NCBI RefSeq assembly: GCF_003243515.1
Contig: NZ_QFRA01000007.1
Span: 10,110 to 74,109 of the forward strand
Origin: Corynebacterium kroppenstedtii
GTDB lineage: Bacteria; Actinomycetota; Actinomycetes; Mycobacteriales; Mycobacteriaceae
Direction of reading: 5' to 3'
DNA: 64,000 bases
Shown: piece by piece, positions 53,760 through 64,000 of the stretch
Numbering within the stretch: the first letter of the stretch is position 1
Layout of the letters: each line of letters begins with the position of its first letter
The notes under the pieces: generated by a model
Databases searched by the model: none
The model's input: the letters and a program-made list of their open reading frames with translations, nothing else
What the model was told of the DNA's origin: nothing
Program-made: the position numbers and the translations under genes

Positions 53760-54284
53760 ATCAGCGCTGAAGCTCGCATTAATGAGCGAATTCGTGTCCC
53801 CGAAGTTCGACTCGTTGGCCCTAGTGGCGAACAGGTTGGAATCGTGCGTACCGACGATGCTCGCAAGCTCGCCTATGACGCCGATCTTGATCTTGTCGAG
53901 GTTGCGCCACGTGCAAAACCGCCTGTGGCCAAGATCATGGATTACGGCAAGTACAAGTACGAGCAGGCACAAAAGGCTCGCGAATCTCGCCGCAACCAGC
54001 AGCAGACCGTCGTCAAGGAACAAAAGTTCCGGCCCAAGATCGACGATCATGATTATGAGACTAAGAAGGGCAATGTTGTCCGGTTCTTGGAGAAAGGCTC
54101 CAAGGTGAAGGTCACAATCATGTTCCGTGGTCGCGAGCAGTCTCGTCCGGAATTAGGTTTCCGGTTGCTCGAGCGCTTGGCTGATGACGTCGCCGATGCC
54201 GGCGTCGTTGAATCTCGGCCTAAGCAAGATGGTCGCAACATGACTATGGTTCTCGGTCCTGTGCGTCGCAAAGGTAAGAAGTAG
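53760..54284 (+). CDS. infC: Translation initiation factor IF-3 with probable AUC start
   Basis: A protein of about 174 residues. After the start it reads [19 protein letters not shown], then [36 protein letters not shown], the linker, and [22 protein letters not shown]. It binds 30S and checks start codons. The family begins at ISAEPRINE-type sequence. GAGGAG (53748–53753) lies 6 bases before ATC 53760. The in-frame ATG at 53733 and GTG at 53715 have no Shine-Dalgarno and add unrelated residues. A rare AUU/AUC start is the known basis of IF3 autoregulation in E. coli and others. Confidence 0.9.
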   Translation: MSAEARINERIRVPEVRLVGPSGEQVGIVRTDDARKLAYDADLDLVEVAPRAKPPVAKIMDYGKYKYEQAQKARESRRNQQQTVVKEQKFRPKIDDHDYETKKGNVVRFLEKGSKVKVTIMFRGREQSRPELGFRLLERLADDVADAGVVESRPKQDGRNMTMVLGPVRRKGKK

Positions 54285-54301
54285 TCCTTCTCACAACTAC
54301 G

Positions 54302-54360
54302 GGGCAGTGCACGAACTGCTGAGGGATTCCCGTGCGTTTCTTTCGGCGAGTGCTCTGCCC
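54302..54360 (+). promoter_or_regulatory. Hairpin between infC and rpmI
   Basis: GGGCAGTGCAC (54302–54312) pairs with GTGCTCTGCCC (54350–54360), one mismatch, enclosing a long loop. It may be a ribosomal-protein autoregulatory or processing site. No U-tract follows. Confidence 0.5.
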
Positions 54361-54455
54361 AGTGTGGCGTGAGCCGGGAAGTCGTAGATCGATTCACGAC
54401 GATCTCGGCAGCGTGCAAGACCAACTCATTCAATTTGTGCAAAGGAAAATCGGCA

Positions 54456-54650
54456 GTGAAGCAGAAGACCCACAGCGGAATTAAGAAGCGCATCAAGAAG
54501 ACGGGCTCCGGCAAACTCCGCCGCGAGCAGGCTAATCGCCGTCACCTTCTCGAGGGCAAGCCATCGACCCGCACCCGTCGTTTGAAGGGCGATACTTCCG
54601 TTTCCCGTAACGACACCAAGCGCGTTAAGCGGCTCCTGGGCGAGGGCTAG
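54456..54650 (+). CDS. rpmI: 50S ribosomal protein L35
   Basis: A 64-residue basic protein, [19 protein letters not shown]… with [16 protein letters not shown], typical L35. GTG 54456 has AAAGGA 9 bases upstream. Longer frames upstream to 54369 are not part of it. It lies between infC and rplT, the canonical order. Confidence 0.96.
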   Translation: MKQKTHSGIKKRIKKTGSGKLRREQANRRHLLEGKPSTRTRRLKGDTSVSRNDTKRVKRLLGEG

Positions 54651-54699
54651 AAATCACCCGCTCGATAACACCCCCGACTAGATAGAAGGAAGTAACACT

Positions 54700-55080
54700 G
54701 TGGCTCGTGTGAAGCGTTCAGTTAATGCTAAGAAGAAGCGTCGCGAGGTCCTGAAGTCCGCCAAGGGCTACCGCGGACAGCGTTCTCGCCTGTACCGTAA
54801 GGCTAAGGAGCAGATGCTCCACTCGAAGACTTACGAGTTCCGGGATCGTCGTGCGAAGAAGGGTGATTTCCGCAAACTGTGGATCACTCGTATTAATGCA
54901 GCGGCCCGCCAGAACGACATGACCTACAACCGCCTCATCCAGGGTCTCCGACTCGCTGGCGTGGACATTGATCGCAAGAACCTCGCTGATCTCGCAGTCT
55001 CGGATGAGCAGGCATTCTCCGCATTGTGTGCGGCTGCTAAAGACGCTTTGCCCGAGGATGTTAACGCCCCGGCGAAGTAG
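54700..55080 (+). CDS. rplT: 50S ribosomal protein L20
   Basis: A 126-residue 23S rRNA-binding protein needed for early 50S assembly: [56 protein letters not shown] start with GAAGGA upstream. L20 represses this operon in E. coli and Bacillus; whether the leader here is its target is unknown. Confidence 0.97.
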
Positions 55081-55177
55081 TTTTTAGCTTCCCTCGGCTC
55101 CACACCATCAGCGTATGTCATCGCACTTTTCTGTGATGGTCACTGCTAGGACATCGTGGGGCGGGGTATGTTTTTCC

Positions 55178-55206
55178 GTCGCTCCATTGAGAGCGACGTT
55201 TTCTTT
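55178..55206 (+). terminator. Terminator after rplT
   Basis: GTCGCT (55178–55183) pairs with AGCGAC (55192–55197), followed by GTTTTCTTT. The remaining gap to the next gene holds nothing else recognised. Confidence 0.8.
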
Positions 55207-55321
55207 ATATTAAGTGAAGTCGGGTCAACCACAAGATTTTTGGTTTCCTGAGAGAATTTTTGGCTCGATGCACCGCCCATGGCGGCCCGCCGTATTCACA
55301 AGTATTGAAAAGAATTGCTGA

Positions 55322-57399
<2,078 letters not shown>

Positions 57400-57453
57400 C
57401 CTCCGCATCACTATTTCGTCTGCTATTCATCTTTCTTCTTTAAGGAGTCTTCC

Positions 57454-60000
57454 ATGTTCATGCCCCAACGTTGGATTACCGAAATCCTGGACTATACAAA
57501 TCCCGGCTGGTCAGTCACGCCAGAAGAGCTCGATTCTGCCTATGTTCGTGTTGGGTTTGAAACTGAGGGTTACGAGACGATCCCCGAGACGACGGGTCCA
57601 CTTGTCTTAGGCCAGGTGGAAAAAATTGAGGAGCTTGAGGGGTTTAAGAAACCTATTCGCTACTGTGATGTCAACGTTGGCAAAGCGAATGGTTCGGGCG
57701 AGTTCCAACACATTATTTGTGGGGCGCGAAACTTTGCTGAAGGCGACATTGTTGTGGTGGCCCTGCCTGGCACAGTTCTTCCTGGCGATTTTTCTATTAG
57801 TGCCCGCAAAACGTACGGCAAAATGTCCGAGGGGATGTTGTGCTCTGCGATGGAGCTTGGGCTTTCACGGACTCAGAACAAAGGAATCATCACTCTGCCC
57901 GCAAAGGCGGGACAGCCCGGCGACGATCCCCGGCCTTTCCTCAAGCTCTCCGACACTATTTTTGATGTCAACATCACCCCAGACCGTGGTTATGCCCTGT
58001 CGGCCCGTGGTCTAGCACGAGAAATTGCATCCAGTTTTAACCTCACGCATGTCGATCCCGCTGACGATCCTGCAGCCGCGGAACTACGTGTTCAGGTGCC
58101 TGATGTGTCGGGGGACGCTATTCCGGTCGATGTTCGTAATACAACTGACGTCAAGCGTTTTGGAATCCGTGAGGTTCGTGGAATTGAACCGTCGGCGGCG
58201 ACTCCATTTTGGATGGAACGCCAACTGATGCTGTGTGGCCAAAGACCAGTGAATTTGCCGACCGACGTCACCAACTACGTCATGTTCCTGTATGGCCAGC
58301 CCATGCACGCATTCGACGCTGACAAGATCAAAGGCGGCTTAACTGTACGTGATGCGAAGCAAGGCGAAACACTGACCACGTTGGACGGGGTCGAAAGGAA
58401 TTTGGATCCTGAGGACCTCGTCATCGCGGACGAGACCAGAATTCAGTCAATGGCTGGTGTGATGGGCGGTTCGACGTCGGAAATTAGTGATTCGACGACG
58501 TCCGTCTACCTCGAAGCTGCGAACTTTGATGCGATGACTATTGCGCGGACATCGCGGCGTCACAAACTCTCGTCCGAGGCTTCCCGACGCTTCGAACGTG
58601 GTGTCGATCCCGCATTGGTAGAAGTTGCTCTTGATACCGCGGCGGCGCTCATCGCTGGGATCGCTGGGGGCGAGATCGCGTCCGGGAGGACCCTCATTGG
58701 CGACGTTCCCACTATGCCGACGATCCAGATGGACGACGATTATCCGTCACAGATGGCGGGCGTCGATTATCCGAGTGGGACTGCGGAGAAGCGTCTGAAG
58801 GAAATCGGATGTGCTGTGACTCAATCTGAGGAAGGCGAGGGCGAAGCTCCGCTGCTCTCCGTTATCCCGCCGACCTGGCGTCCTGACCTCACGATGAAGG
58901 CCGACCTGGTCGAAGAAGTTCTGCGTCTGGAAGGCATTGAGGACATTCCATCTGTCGTTCCTCAGTCGCCGGCAGGTCGTGGGCTCACCCCTCGGCAACG
59001 GCGGCGCCGTGCAGTAGGACATTCCTTGGCGTGGAGTGGATACACCGAGACTCTACCCAGCCCCTTTATCGCAGATGACACCTTTGAAGTTTGGGGCCTG
59101 GAGAAGAATGATCCACGGCGGAATGTCGTTAAGGTTCTTAATCCGCTGGAATCGGGGCACAGTTCACTGGGGACAACGCTGCTTCCGTCTTTGCTGGAGT
59201 CATTGAAACGCAATATCGACCGTGGTCAAGCCGATGTTTCTCTGTATGGTGTCGAACAGGTTTCCTTTGATGAGGGCAATGGTCCATCACCCATGTTGGA
59301 TGTGTCGGCCCGACCCAGCGACTCTGAGGTTCACGCACTTATCCATTCGTTACCGAGCCAGCCATTGCATGTAGGTACTGTCTCGTCAGGATTGTGGACG
59401 AGCAATGGTCCGTGGGGTGCGGGCCGTCCCGTGGACACGATGGATGCAATTGAGTCCGTACGCGTGGTCGGGCGTGCCGTGGGTATCAACTTCGAGTTCG
59501 TGAATGTTGACCATCTACCCTGGCATCCGGGTCGTTGTGCTGGAGTTTTCTTGCAAGGATCCCCGAATTATGAGCCTGAAAGTGTAATTGGGTTCGCAGG
59601 GGAGCTTCATCCTCAGGTGTGCGAACGTTTGGGAATTCCGCCGAGGACTGTTGCCGCGGAACTTGACCTGGATGCTATCCCGTTCGTCCGTGAGGCAGTC
59701 TCTCCTCAGCTCTCCCCGTTCCCGGCAGTGCTCCAAGATGTCGCGGTCGTCGTCGATAACTCGGTGCCTGCAGAGAAACTGCGTCGATCGTTGATGACCG
59801 GTGCAGGGGAGCTGCTGGAATCGATTGAACTCTTTGATATTTACCGTTCCGAGGCATTGGGCGAGAACAAGGTTTCAATGACCTTCGCGCTGAAATTTAG
59901 GACGTCGGATCGGACTCTGACCGAAGAGGAGTGCAACGAGGCCCGGCAAGCGGCAGTGGCTCATGCCAATGAGGAGTTAGGGGCTACCCTCCGTAGCTGA
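57454..60000 (+). CDS. pheT: Phenylalanyl-tRNA synthetase beta subunit
   Basis: An 848-residue beta subunit. It has the tRNA-binding EMAP-like domain (about 44–155: [23 protein letters not shown]), B3/B4 editing domain (about 205–400), B5 (about 405–490), the synthetase-like core and the C-terminal anticodon-binding FDX domain ending in [30 protein letters not shown] precedes ATG 57454. Separated from pheS by 54 bases. Confidence 0.96.
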   Translation: MFMPQRWITEILDYTNPGWSVTPEELDSAYVRVGFETEGYETIPETTGPLVLGQVEKIEELEGFKKPIRYCDVNVGKANGSGEFQHIICGARNFAEGDIVVVALPGTVLPGDFSISARKTYGKMSEGMLCSAMELGLSRTQNKGIITLPAKAGQPGDDPRPFLKLSDTIFDVNITPDRGYALSARGLAREIASSFNLTHVDPADDPAAAELRVQVPDVSGDAIPVDVRNTTDVKRFGIREVRGIEPSAATPFWMERQLMLCGQRPVNLPTDVTNYVMFLYGQPMHAFDADKIKGGLTVRDAKQGETLTTLDGVERNLDPEDLVIADETRIQSMAGVMGGSTSEISDSTTSVYLEAANFDAMTIARTSRRHKLSSEASRRFERGVDPALVEVALDTAAALIAGIAGGEIASGRTLIGDVPTMPTIQMDDDYPSQMAGVDYPSGTAEKRLKEIGCAVTQSEEGEGEAPLLSVIPPTWRPDLTMKADLVEEVLRLEGIEDIPSVVPQSPAGRGLTPRQRRRRAVGHSLAWSGYTETLPSPFIADDTFEVWGLEKNDPRRNVVKVLNPLESGHSSLGTTLLPSLLESLKRNIDRGQADVSLYGVEQVSFDEGNGPSPMLDVSARPSDSEVHALIHSLPSQPLHVGTVSSGLWTSNGPWGAGRPVDTMDAIESVRVVGRAVGINFEFVNVDHLPWHPGRCAGVFLQGSPNYEPESVIGFAGELHPQVCERLGIPPRTVAAELDLDAIPFVREAVSPQLSPFPAVLQDVAVVVDNSVPAEKLRRSLMTGAGELLESIELFDIYRSEALGENKVSMTFALKFRTSDRTLTEEECNEARQAAVAHANEELGATLRS

Positions 60001-60006
60001 ATAATT

Positions 60007-60028
60007 TGCACACGAGTGCATATATAAG
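60007..60028 (+). promoter_or_regulatory. argC promoter with possible ArgR site
   Basis: Inverted repeat TGCAC-N4-GTGCA (60007–60020) directly abuts TATATAAG, which contains the −10 TATAAG (60023–60028). The ATG of argC follows 13 bases later. ArgR binding is a guess from position. Confidence 0.45.
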
Positions 60029-60041
60029 TACTGTCCGTCAT

Positions 60042-61115
60042 ATGACAGTTTCAGTGGCAGTAGCCGGAGCGACGGGATACGCGGGCAGCGAGATCCTCAG
60101 GCTCCTTCTCTCCCATCCTCAGTATCGGGCCGGCGCTATGACCATTGGGGCATTGACAGGCGCTTCGCATGCAGGTCAAAGTGTTGAAGCCCTCATGCCC
60201 CACTTGGTGGAATTGCGCGGACGCACCATTGAAAAGACTGAGCCCTCACGCCTGGCTGAGTATGACATCGTGTTCCTGGCGCTGCCACACGGTCATTCAG
60301 CGAAGATCGCGCAATCTTTACCGGATGAAACGCTAATCATTGACTGTGGGGCTGATTTCCGTCTCGCAGATGAAAAGCAATGGGAAGCGTTTTATGACTC
60401 TTCTTATGCGGGCTCATGGCCGTATGGAATCCCCGAGATGCCCGGGCATAGGAAGAAAATCGCCAGTACTCGGCGCATTGCCGTCCCCGGATGTTTTCCG
60501 ACCGGCGCGACGCTGGCTGGACTTCCAGCCTTGACGTCGAAGCTCATCACCCCAGAAATCTCCATTGTTTCTGTCACGGGTGTGTCGGGTGCTGGTAAGA
60601 AACCCTCAGTGAGCATGTTGGGGTCAGAAACGATGGGGTCTGCGAGGGCGTATAAAACGGGTGGGAAACACCGCCACACCCCAGAAATTATTCAAAACTT
60701 ACAAGAAGCGTGTGACGAGCCTGTTCAGGTATCTTTCACTCCTGTTCTTGCGCCGATGCAGCGAGGAATATTGACGACTGCATCCGCTCCAGCATCGGAA
60801 GAATTGGTAGCCCTGACTGAAAAAGATCCTAGCGCAGCACAGGACGCAGTCAAAGCGGCATATCGATCGTTCTATAGTGATGAAAAATTTGTCGTTGTTT
60901 TAAACGGCGATCAGCAACCGGCAACTCAATCCGTGTTGGGATCGAACGCGGTCCATATCCAGGCCGAATACGATGTGGCAGCCCAACGGGTAGTCGTGAC
61001 CTCAGCTATCGACAATTTGGTTAAGGGAACTGCCGGAGCTGCTATCCAATGCATGAATCTTGCACAAGGGTGGCCGGAAGATTCCGGACTGAGCATTAAT
61101 GGGGTTGCACCATGA
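60042..61115 (+). CDS. argC: N-acetyl-gamma-glutamyl-phosphate reductase
   Basis: A 357-residue NADPH-dependent reductase, third step of arginine synthesis. It has [16 protein letters not shown] (nucleotide binding), [21 protein letters not shown], the catalytic Cys in [23 protein letters not shown] and [11 protein letters not shown] 60042 fits the family N-terminus. First gene of argCJBD. Confidence 0.96.
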   Translation: MTVSVAVAGATGYAGSEILRLLLSHPQYRAGAMTIGALTGASHAGQSVEALMPHLVELRGRTIEKTEPSRLAEYDIVFLALPHGHSAKIAQSLPDETLIIDCGADFRLADEKQWEAFYDSSYAGSWPYGIPEMPGHRKKIASTRRIAVPGCFPTGATLAGLPALTSKLITPEISIVSVTGVSGAGKKPSVSMLGSETMGSARAYKTGGKHRHTPEIIQNLQEACDEPVQVSFTPVLAPMQRGILTTASAPASEELVALTEKDPSAAQDAVKAAYRSFYSDEKFVVVLNGDQQPATQSVLGSNAVHIQAEYDVAAQRVVVTSAIDNLVKGTAGAAIQCMNLAQGWPEDSGLSINGVAP

Positions 61116-61221
61116 TTCCAGGGCACTAGGTTTCGTAAGGTTTTCGTACTCCACATTATTGGGTATTTATTTAGTGCTTGTACATGTTTAGCACCGGATT
61201 ATTTATTTTTAAGGAATAGTT

Positions 61222-62403
61222 GTGTCATCACTGGGGATCACCGCGCCAACAGGGTTTCGGGCTGCATCGACCACGGCAGGTATTAAGGCATCAGGCAAAC
61301 CTGACATGTGTCTTGTCGTTAATGACGGGCCGCATGATGTAGCAGCAGGGGTATTCACCCGAAATAAAGTACGGGCCGCGCCTGTCGAGTTGACGAGTGC
61401 CAACATTAGCGACGGCCATCTACGCGCCGTAGTTTTTAATGCCGGTAACGCGAATGCGTGTACAGGTGAGCAGGGGATTAAGGACGCGCGTGATATGGCG
61501 TCCGCTGTGTCCTCATTTCTGCACTGTGATGCTCACGACGTGGCTGTGTGCTCGACTGGGATCATCGGCGATCATCTCCCCATGGAGTGTGTCAACGCGG
61601 GGATTGATGCATTAAGCCGTGGCATAGATTCGACAAATGCTTCGTCGGACGACGCTGGTACAGCTGCGGCAGAAGCAATCATGACGACCGATACTGTCCC
61701 CAAACAGGCAGGCTATGTGGGAGACGGGTGGCGGATCGGAGCAATGGTTAAAGGAGTGGGAATGATTTCCCCTTCCTTGGCTACGATGCTCTGCTGCATC
61801 ACTACCGACGCGGTCGTGGACGTCGACACGGCCCGCGATGCACTGCGTGGAGCAGCCTCAACAACGTTTGATCGCTTAGATATCGATGGATCGACCTCGA
61901 CGAATGACACGGCCTTACTTTTGTCGTCGGGCGCCAGTGGTGTTTCACCTAGCCCGGAAGAGTTTGCGCACACGCTTCATCAGGTCTGCAATGACCTTGC
62001 CTCACAGATGCAAAGCGATGCTGAGGGTGTGACTAAACGAGTCTCGATAAAGGTCATCGGTGCTGCTAACGACTCTGAGGCGCTGGTCGCGGCCCGAACC
62101 ATTGGACGCGACAATTTAACGAAGTGCGCCATGTTCGGTTCTGATCCCAACTGGGGCCGTGTGCTAGCTGCCGTAGGAATAGCCGACGTGGAGATGGATC
62201 CGCATGGTATCTCGGTGTCATTTAACGACCATGTGGTGTGTAGGAATTCTGCAGCTGTCGAGGGAAGTTGGGACGTCGATATCTCAGGTCCGGATATCTC
62301 CGTGGTCGTCGATTTAGGCACAGGGAGCCAAGGAGAGGCCACTGTCCGTACCACCGATCTTTCTTTCTCATACGTTGAAATCAATTCAGCGTACACAACG
62401 TAG
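61222..62403 (+). CDS. argJ: Ornithine/glutamate N-acetyltransferase, bifunctional ArgJ
   Basis: A 393-residue autocleaving acetyltransferase. [16 protein letters not shown] contains the Ala-Thr self-cleavage site; the Thr is the nucleophile of the beta chain. Other motifs are [24 protein letters not shown] and [15 protein letters not shown]. It recycles acetyl from acetylornithine to glutamate. GTG 61222 is preceded by AAGGA. Confidence 0.95.
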   Translation: MSSLGITAPTGFRAASTTAGIKASGKPDMCLVVNDGPHDVAAGVFTRNKVRAAPVELTSANISDGHLRAVVFNAGNANACTGEQGIKDARDMASAVSSFLHCDAHDVAVCSTGIIGDHLPMECVNAGIDALSRGIDSTNASSDDAGTAAAEAIMTTDTVPKQAGYVGDGWRIGAMVKGVGMISPSLATMLCCITTDAVVDVDTARDALRGAASTTFDRLDIDGSTSTNDTALLLSSGASGVSPSPEEFAHTLHQVCNDLASQMQSDAEGVTKRVSIKVIGAANDSEALVAARTIGRDNLTKCAMFGSDPNWGRVLAAVGIADVEMDPHGISVSFNDHVVCRNSAAVEGSWDVDISGPDISVVVDLGTGSQGEATVRTTDLSFSYVEINSAYTT

Positions 62404-62522
62404 GCGCGTATCGCTGTCGAAAAATCAAGGTCAGATCTTTATATTGACTTATTTACGATGCGCTCGGTGATTATGGAATTAGTGATGATGAAATTAATGC
62501 ATGCGAGTGAGGGAAAACAATC

Positions 62523-63557
62523 ATGGTGAGGTCATTAACTGCCGCGTTAACTCCAGAAATGCGGGCACATACTTTAGCTGAGGCTCTTCCGTGGCTCACT
62601 CATTATCGAGATACCATTGTCGTTATTAAATATGGCGGTAATGCCATGATTGACGATGATTTAAAGCGCGCTTTTGCGGAGGACATGGTTTTTCTTCGGA
62701 CCGTCGGCGTTAAGCCAGTTGTCGTCCATGGTGGGGGACCACAGATTAACGAAATGCTTTCGCGTCTAGGGCTTGAAGGCGAGTTTAAAGGTGGATACCG
62801 GGTCACCACTCCGGAGGTGATGGAAGTTGCCCGCATGGTTTTATTCGGGAAAGTGGGCCGAGAACTCGTTAACCTTATCAACCAATTTGGTCCTTATGCC
62901 GTGGGTACGTCAGGTGAGGATGCGAGCTTATTTACTTCTCGGCAACGCTATGCCGCCGTAGATGGAGTTCAGGAAGACATCGGATTAGTCGGCGATATTG
63001 TTGATGTCGAGCCATCTACGATTTTGGATTTAATCCAGGCTGGGCGGATTCCAGTCGTGTCGACCATTGCGCCGGGTAACGACGGTCATGTGTATAACGT
63101 CAACGCGGATTCTGCAGCTGCCGCACTGGCGCAAGCCCTAGGAGCTGAGAGGCTACTGGTCTTAACGAATGTCGAAGGACTCTATACCGAGTGGCCAGAT
63201 AAGGAATCCCTCGTTTCAAAGATCACGATCTCTGGAGCTCGTTCAGTGTTTCCCCGGTTGGAATCCGGCATGATTCCGAAGATTGAATCTGCGGTCGAGG
63301 CGGTTGATCACGGCGTCAAAGCGGCCAGCATTATCGATGGCCGCATTGCTCATAGCGTGCTTTTAGAGTTATTGACCTCGGGCGGTATCGGTACGATGAT
63401 TATCCCCGATGGTGAGGATCCTGTCGTCCGTGCTGATCACCTCATTTATCGCCATTCTTACGGGATGGATGAAGAAGGAATCGTTTATGGTGCGGATCGT
63501 CGTCCCTACAGAGGGGATGGCCCGCAGAAGCCCACGGACCCCGCTTCCGCTCAGTGA
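62523..63557 (+). CDS. argB: Acetylglutamate kinase
   Basis: A 344-residue amino-acid kinase, the arginine-controlled step of the pathway. It has [51 protein letters not shown], and a C-terminal GIGTMIIP where most ArgB proteins end. A tail of about 45 residues follows ([24 protein letters not shown]…). An N-terminal helix before DTIVVIKYG, present here, is typical of arginine-sensitive ArgB. Start ATG 62523, GAGGG upstream. Confidence 0.95.
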   Translation: MVRSLTAALTPEMRAHTLAEALPWLTHYRDTIVVIKYGGNAMIDDDLKRAFAEDMVFLRTVGVKPVVVHGGGPQINEMLSRLGLEGEFKGGYRVTTPEVMEVARMVLFGKVGRELVNLINQFGPYAVGTSGEDASLFTSRQRYAAVDGVQEDIGLVGDIVDVEPSTILDLIQAGRIPVVSTIAPGNDGHVYNVNADSAAAALAQALGAERLLVLTNVEGLYTEWPDKESLVSKITISGARSVFPRLESGMIPKIESAVEAVDHGVKAASIIDGRIAHSVLLELLTSGGIGTMIIPDGEDPVVRADHLIYRHSYGMDEEGIVYGADRRPYRGDGPQKPTDPASAQ

Positions 63558-63634
63558 TCCCAATTCAGTTTAAAAGCTCTACTTCGTAACGCCTCCGGTG
63601 CTCTCCACAAATCTGATGTATCGAAAGTTGTGAC

Positions 63635-64000
63635 ATGAATAATCCCGTAGAAGTCGATAGTCCCAATCCAGAAAAGTCCTGGAAAAACCGTTGGTCGTCG
63701 ACGATGATGAACAATTATGGCGAACCACCATTGCAATTGATCAGCGGTCGTGGGGCACGAGTGAGGGATTCCCAGGGGAAAGAGTATGTCGATTTTCTTG
63801 CGGGTATCGCGGTTAATTCACTGGGGTATGGGAATGAAAAAATAGCGAAAGCCGTCGCCACTCAAGCGAGTAGCCTTACCCACACATCAAACCTTTTTTC
63901 CAATAAGCCATCATTGCTTTTAGCCGAAAAGTTGAAGGAACGGCTGTGGGAAGGCCGTCGTGATGAAAAGGATCACGATGCAGACAGTGATCGCACTATG
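63635..64000 (+). CDS. argD: Acetylornithine aminotransferase, 5' part only
   Basis: The frame from ATG 63635 runs open through the right edge (122 codons seen). It reads WSSTMMNNYGEPPLQLISGRGARVRDSQGKEYVDFLAGIAVNSLGYGN, the class III aminotransferase N-terminus, then THTSNLFSNKPSLLLAEKL. It converts N-acetylglutamate semialdehyde to acetylornithine with PLP; the PLP lysine lies outside the window. GAAAG upstream. It is 77 bases after argB and completes argCJBD. Confidence 0.92.
   Translation, partial: MNNPVEVDSPNPEKSWKNRWSSTMMNNYGEPPLQLISGRGARVRDSQGKEYVDFLAGIAVNSLGYGNEKIAKAVATQASSLTHTSNLFSNKPSLLLAEKLKERLWEGRRDEKDHDADSDRTM

Overview
The window looks like a chromosomal segment of a mycolata-type actinobacterium (Corynebacteriales), most likely a Corynebacterium. 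Its backbone follows the gene order known from Mycobacterium tuberculosis Rv1603–Rv1655: hisA/priA, impA, hisF, hisI, trpE, trp membrane protein, trpC, trpB, trpA, lgt, pyk; then polA, rpsA, coaE, uvrB, universal stress protein, MBL hydrolase, uvrA, infC, rpmI, rplT, tsnR, pheS, pheT, argC, argJ, argB, argD. Corynebacterial markers are ThrE, a DUF4921 protein, a Bgl-type EIIBCA, a mycolyltransferase-like esterase, and candidate GlxR- and McbR-like sites. The first and last genes (hisA/priA and argD) are cut by the window edges.

Layout. 1–9263: histidine/tryptophan block on the + strand ending in lgt. Its central gene is an uninterrupted HisF–HisI–TrpE fusion. TrpC is not fused to TrpF, so the PriA-type HisA probably also does the TrpF step. 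9421–10848: pyk. 10999–24012 (minus strand): an accessory block with an M20 amidohydrolase, a Tat lipoprotein, an NCS1 permease, a compact urease operon and a DUF4921 protein. 24237–28206: ThrE, an SGNH esterase gene broken by a stop codon, an atypical tRNA with anticodon CAA, and a two-domain sulfurtransferase. 28316–32851: polA and rpsA. 33130–39167: a PTS EIIBCA and a divergent fabG4–htdX / fadA2 fatty-acid module. 39343–50637: coaE with an unexplained tail, uvrB, usp, a mycolyltransferase-like esterase, a HelD/HelR-type ATPase, an MBL hydrolase and uvrA. 50708–53314: cystathionine beta-synthase (frameshifted) and cystathionine gamma-synthase. 53378–64000: infC-rpmI-rplT with a structured leader, tsnR, pheST, and argCJBD.

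The strongest candidate for something undescribed is the urease locus. The order of transcription is ureA, a CbiX-like chelatase-family protein with a UreE-like polyhistidine tail, a ureB–ureC fusion, ureF, ureG, ureD. No UreE is present. I infer that the chelatase-like protein supplies nickel in place of UreE. Second is the HisF–HisI–TrpE polypeptide, which joins two late histidine enzymes to the first tryptophan enzyme. Third is the infC leader: a good promoter, several hairpins, an intrinsic terminator, and IF3 apparently starting at an AUC codon behind a perfect Shine-Dalgarno. Three genes carry apparent lesions or oddities that need read-level checks: a one-base loss in a G run in the cystathionine beta-synthase gene, an in-frame TAA in the SGNH esterase, and the long CoaE tail.

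Sequence observations come from the window. Functional names rest on recognised motifs and on synteny recalled from known genomes. No database search was run.
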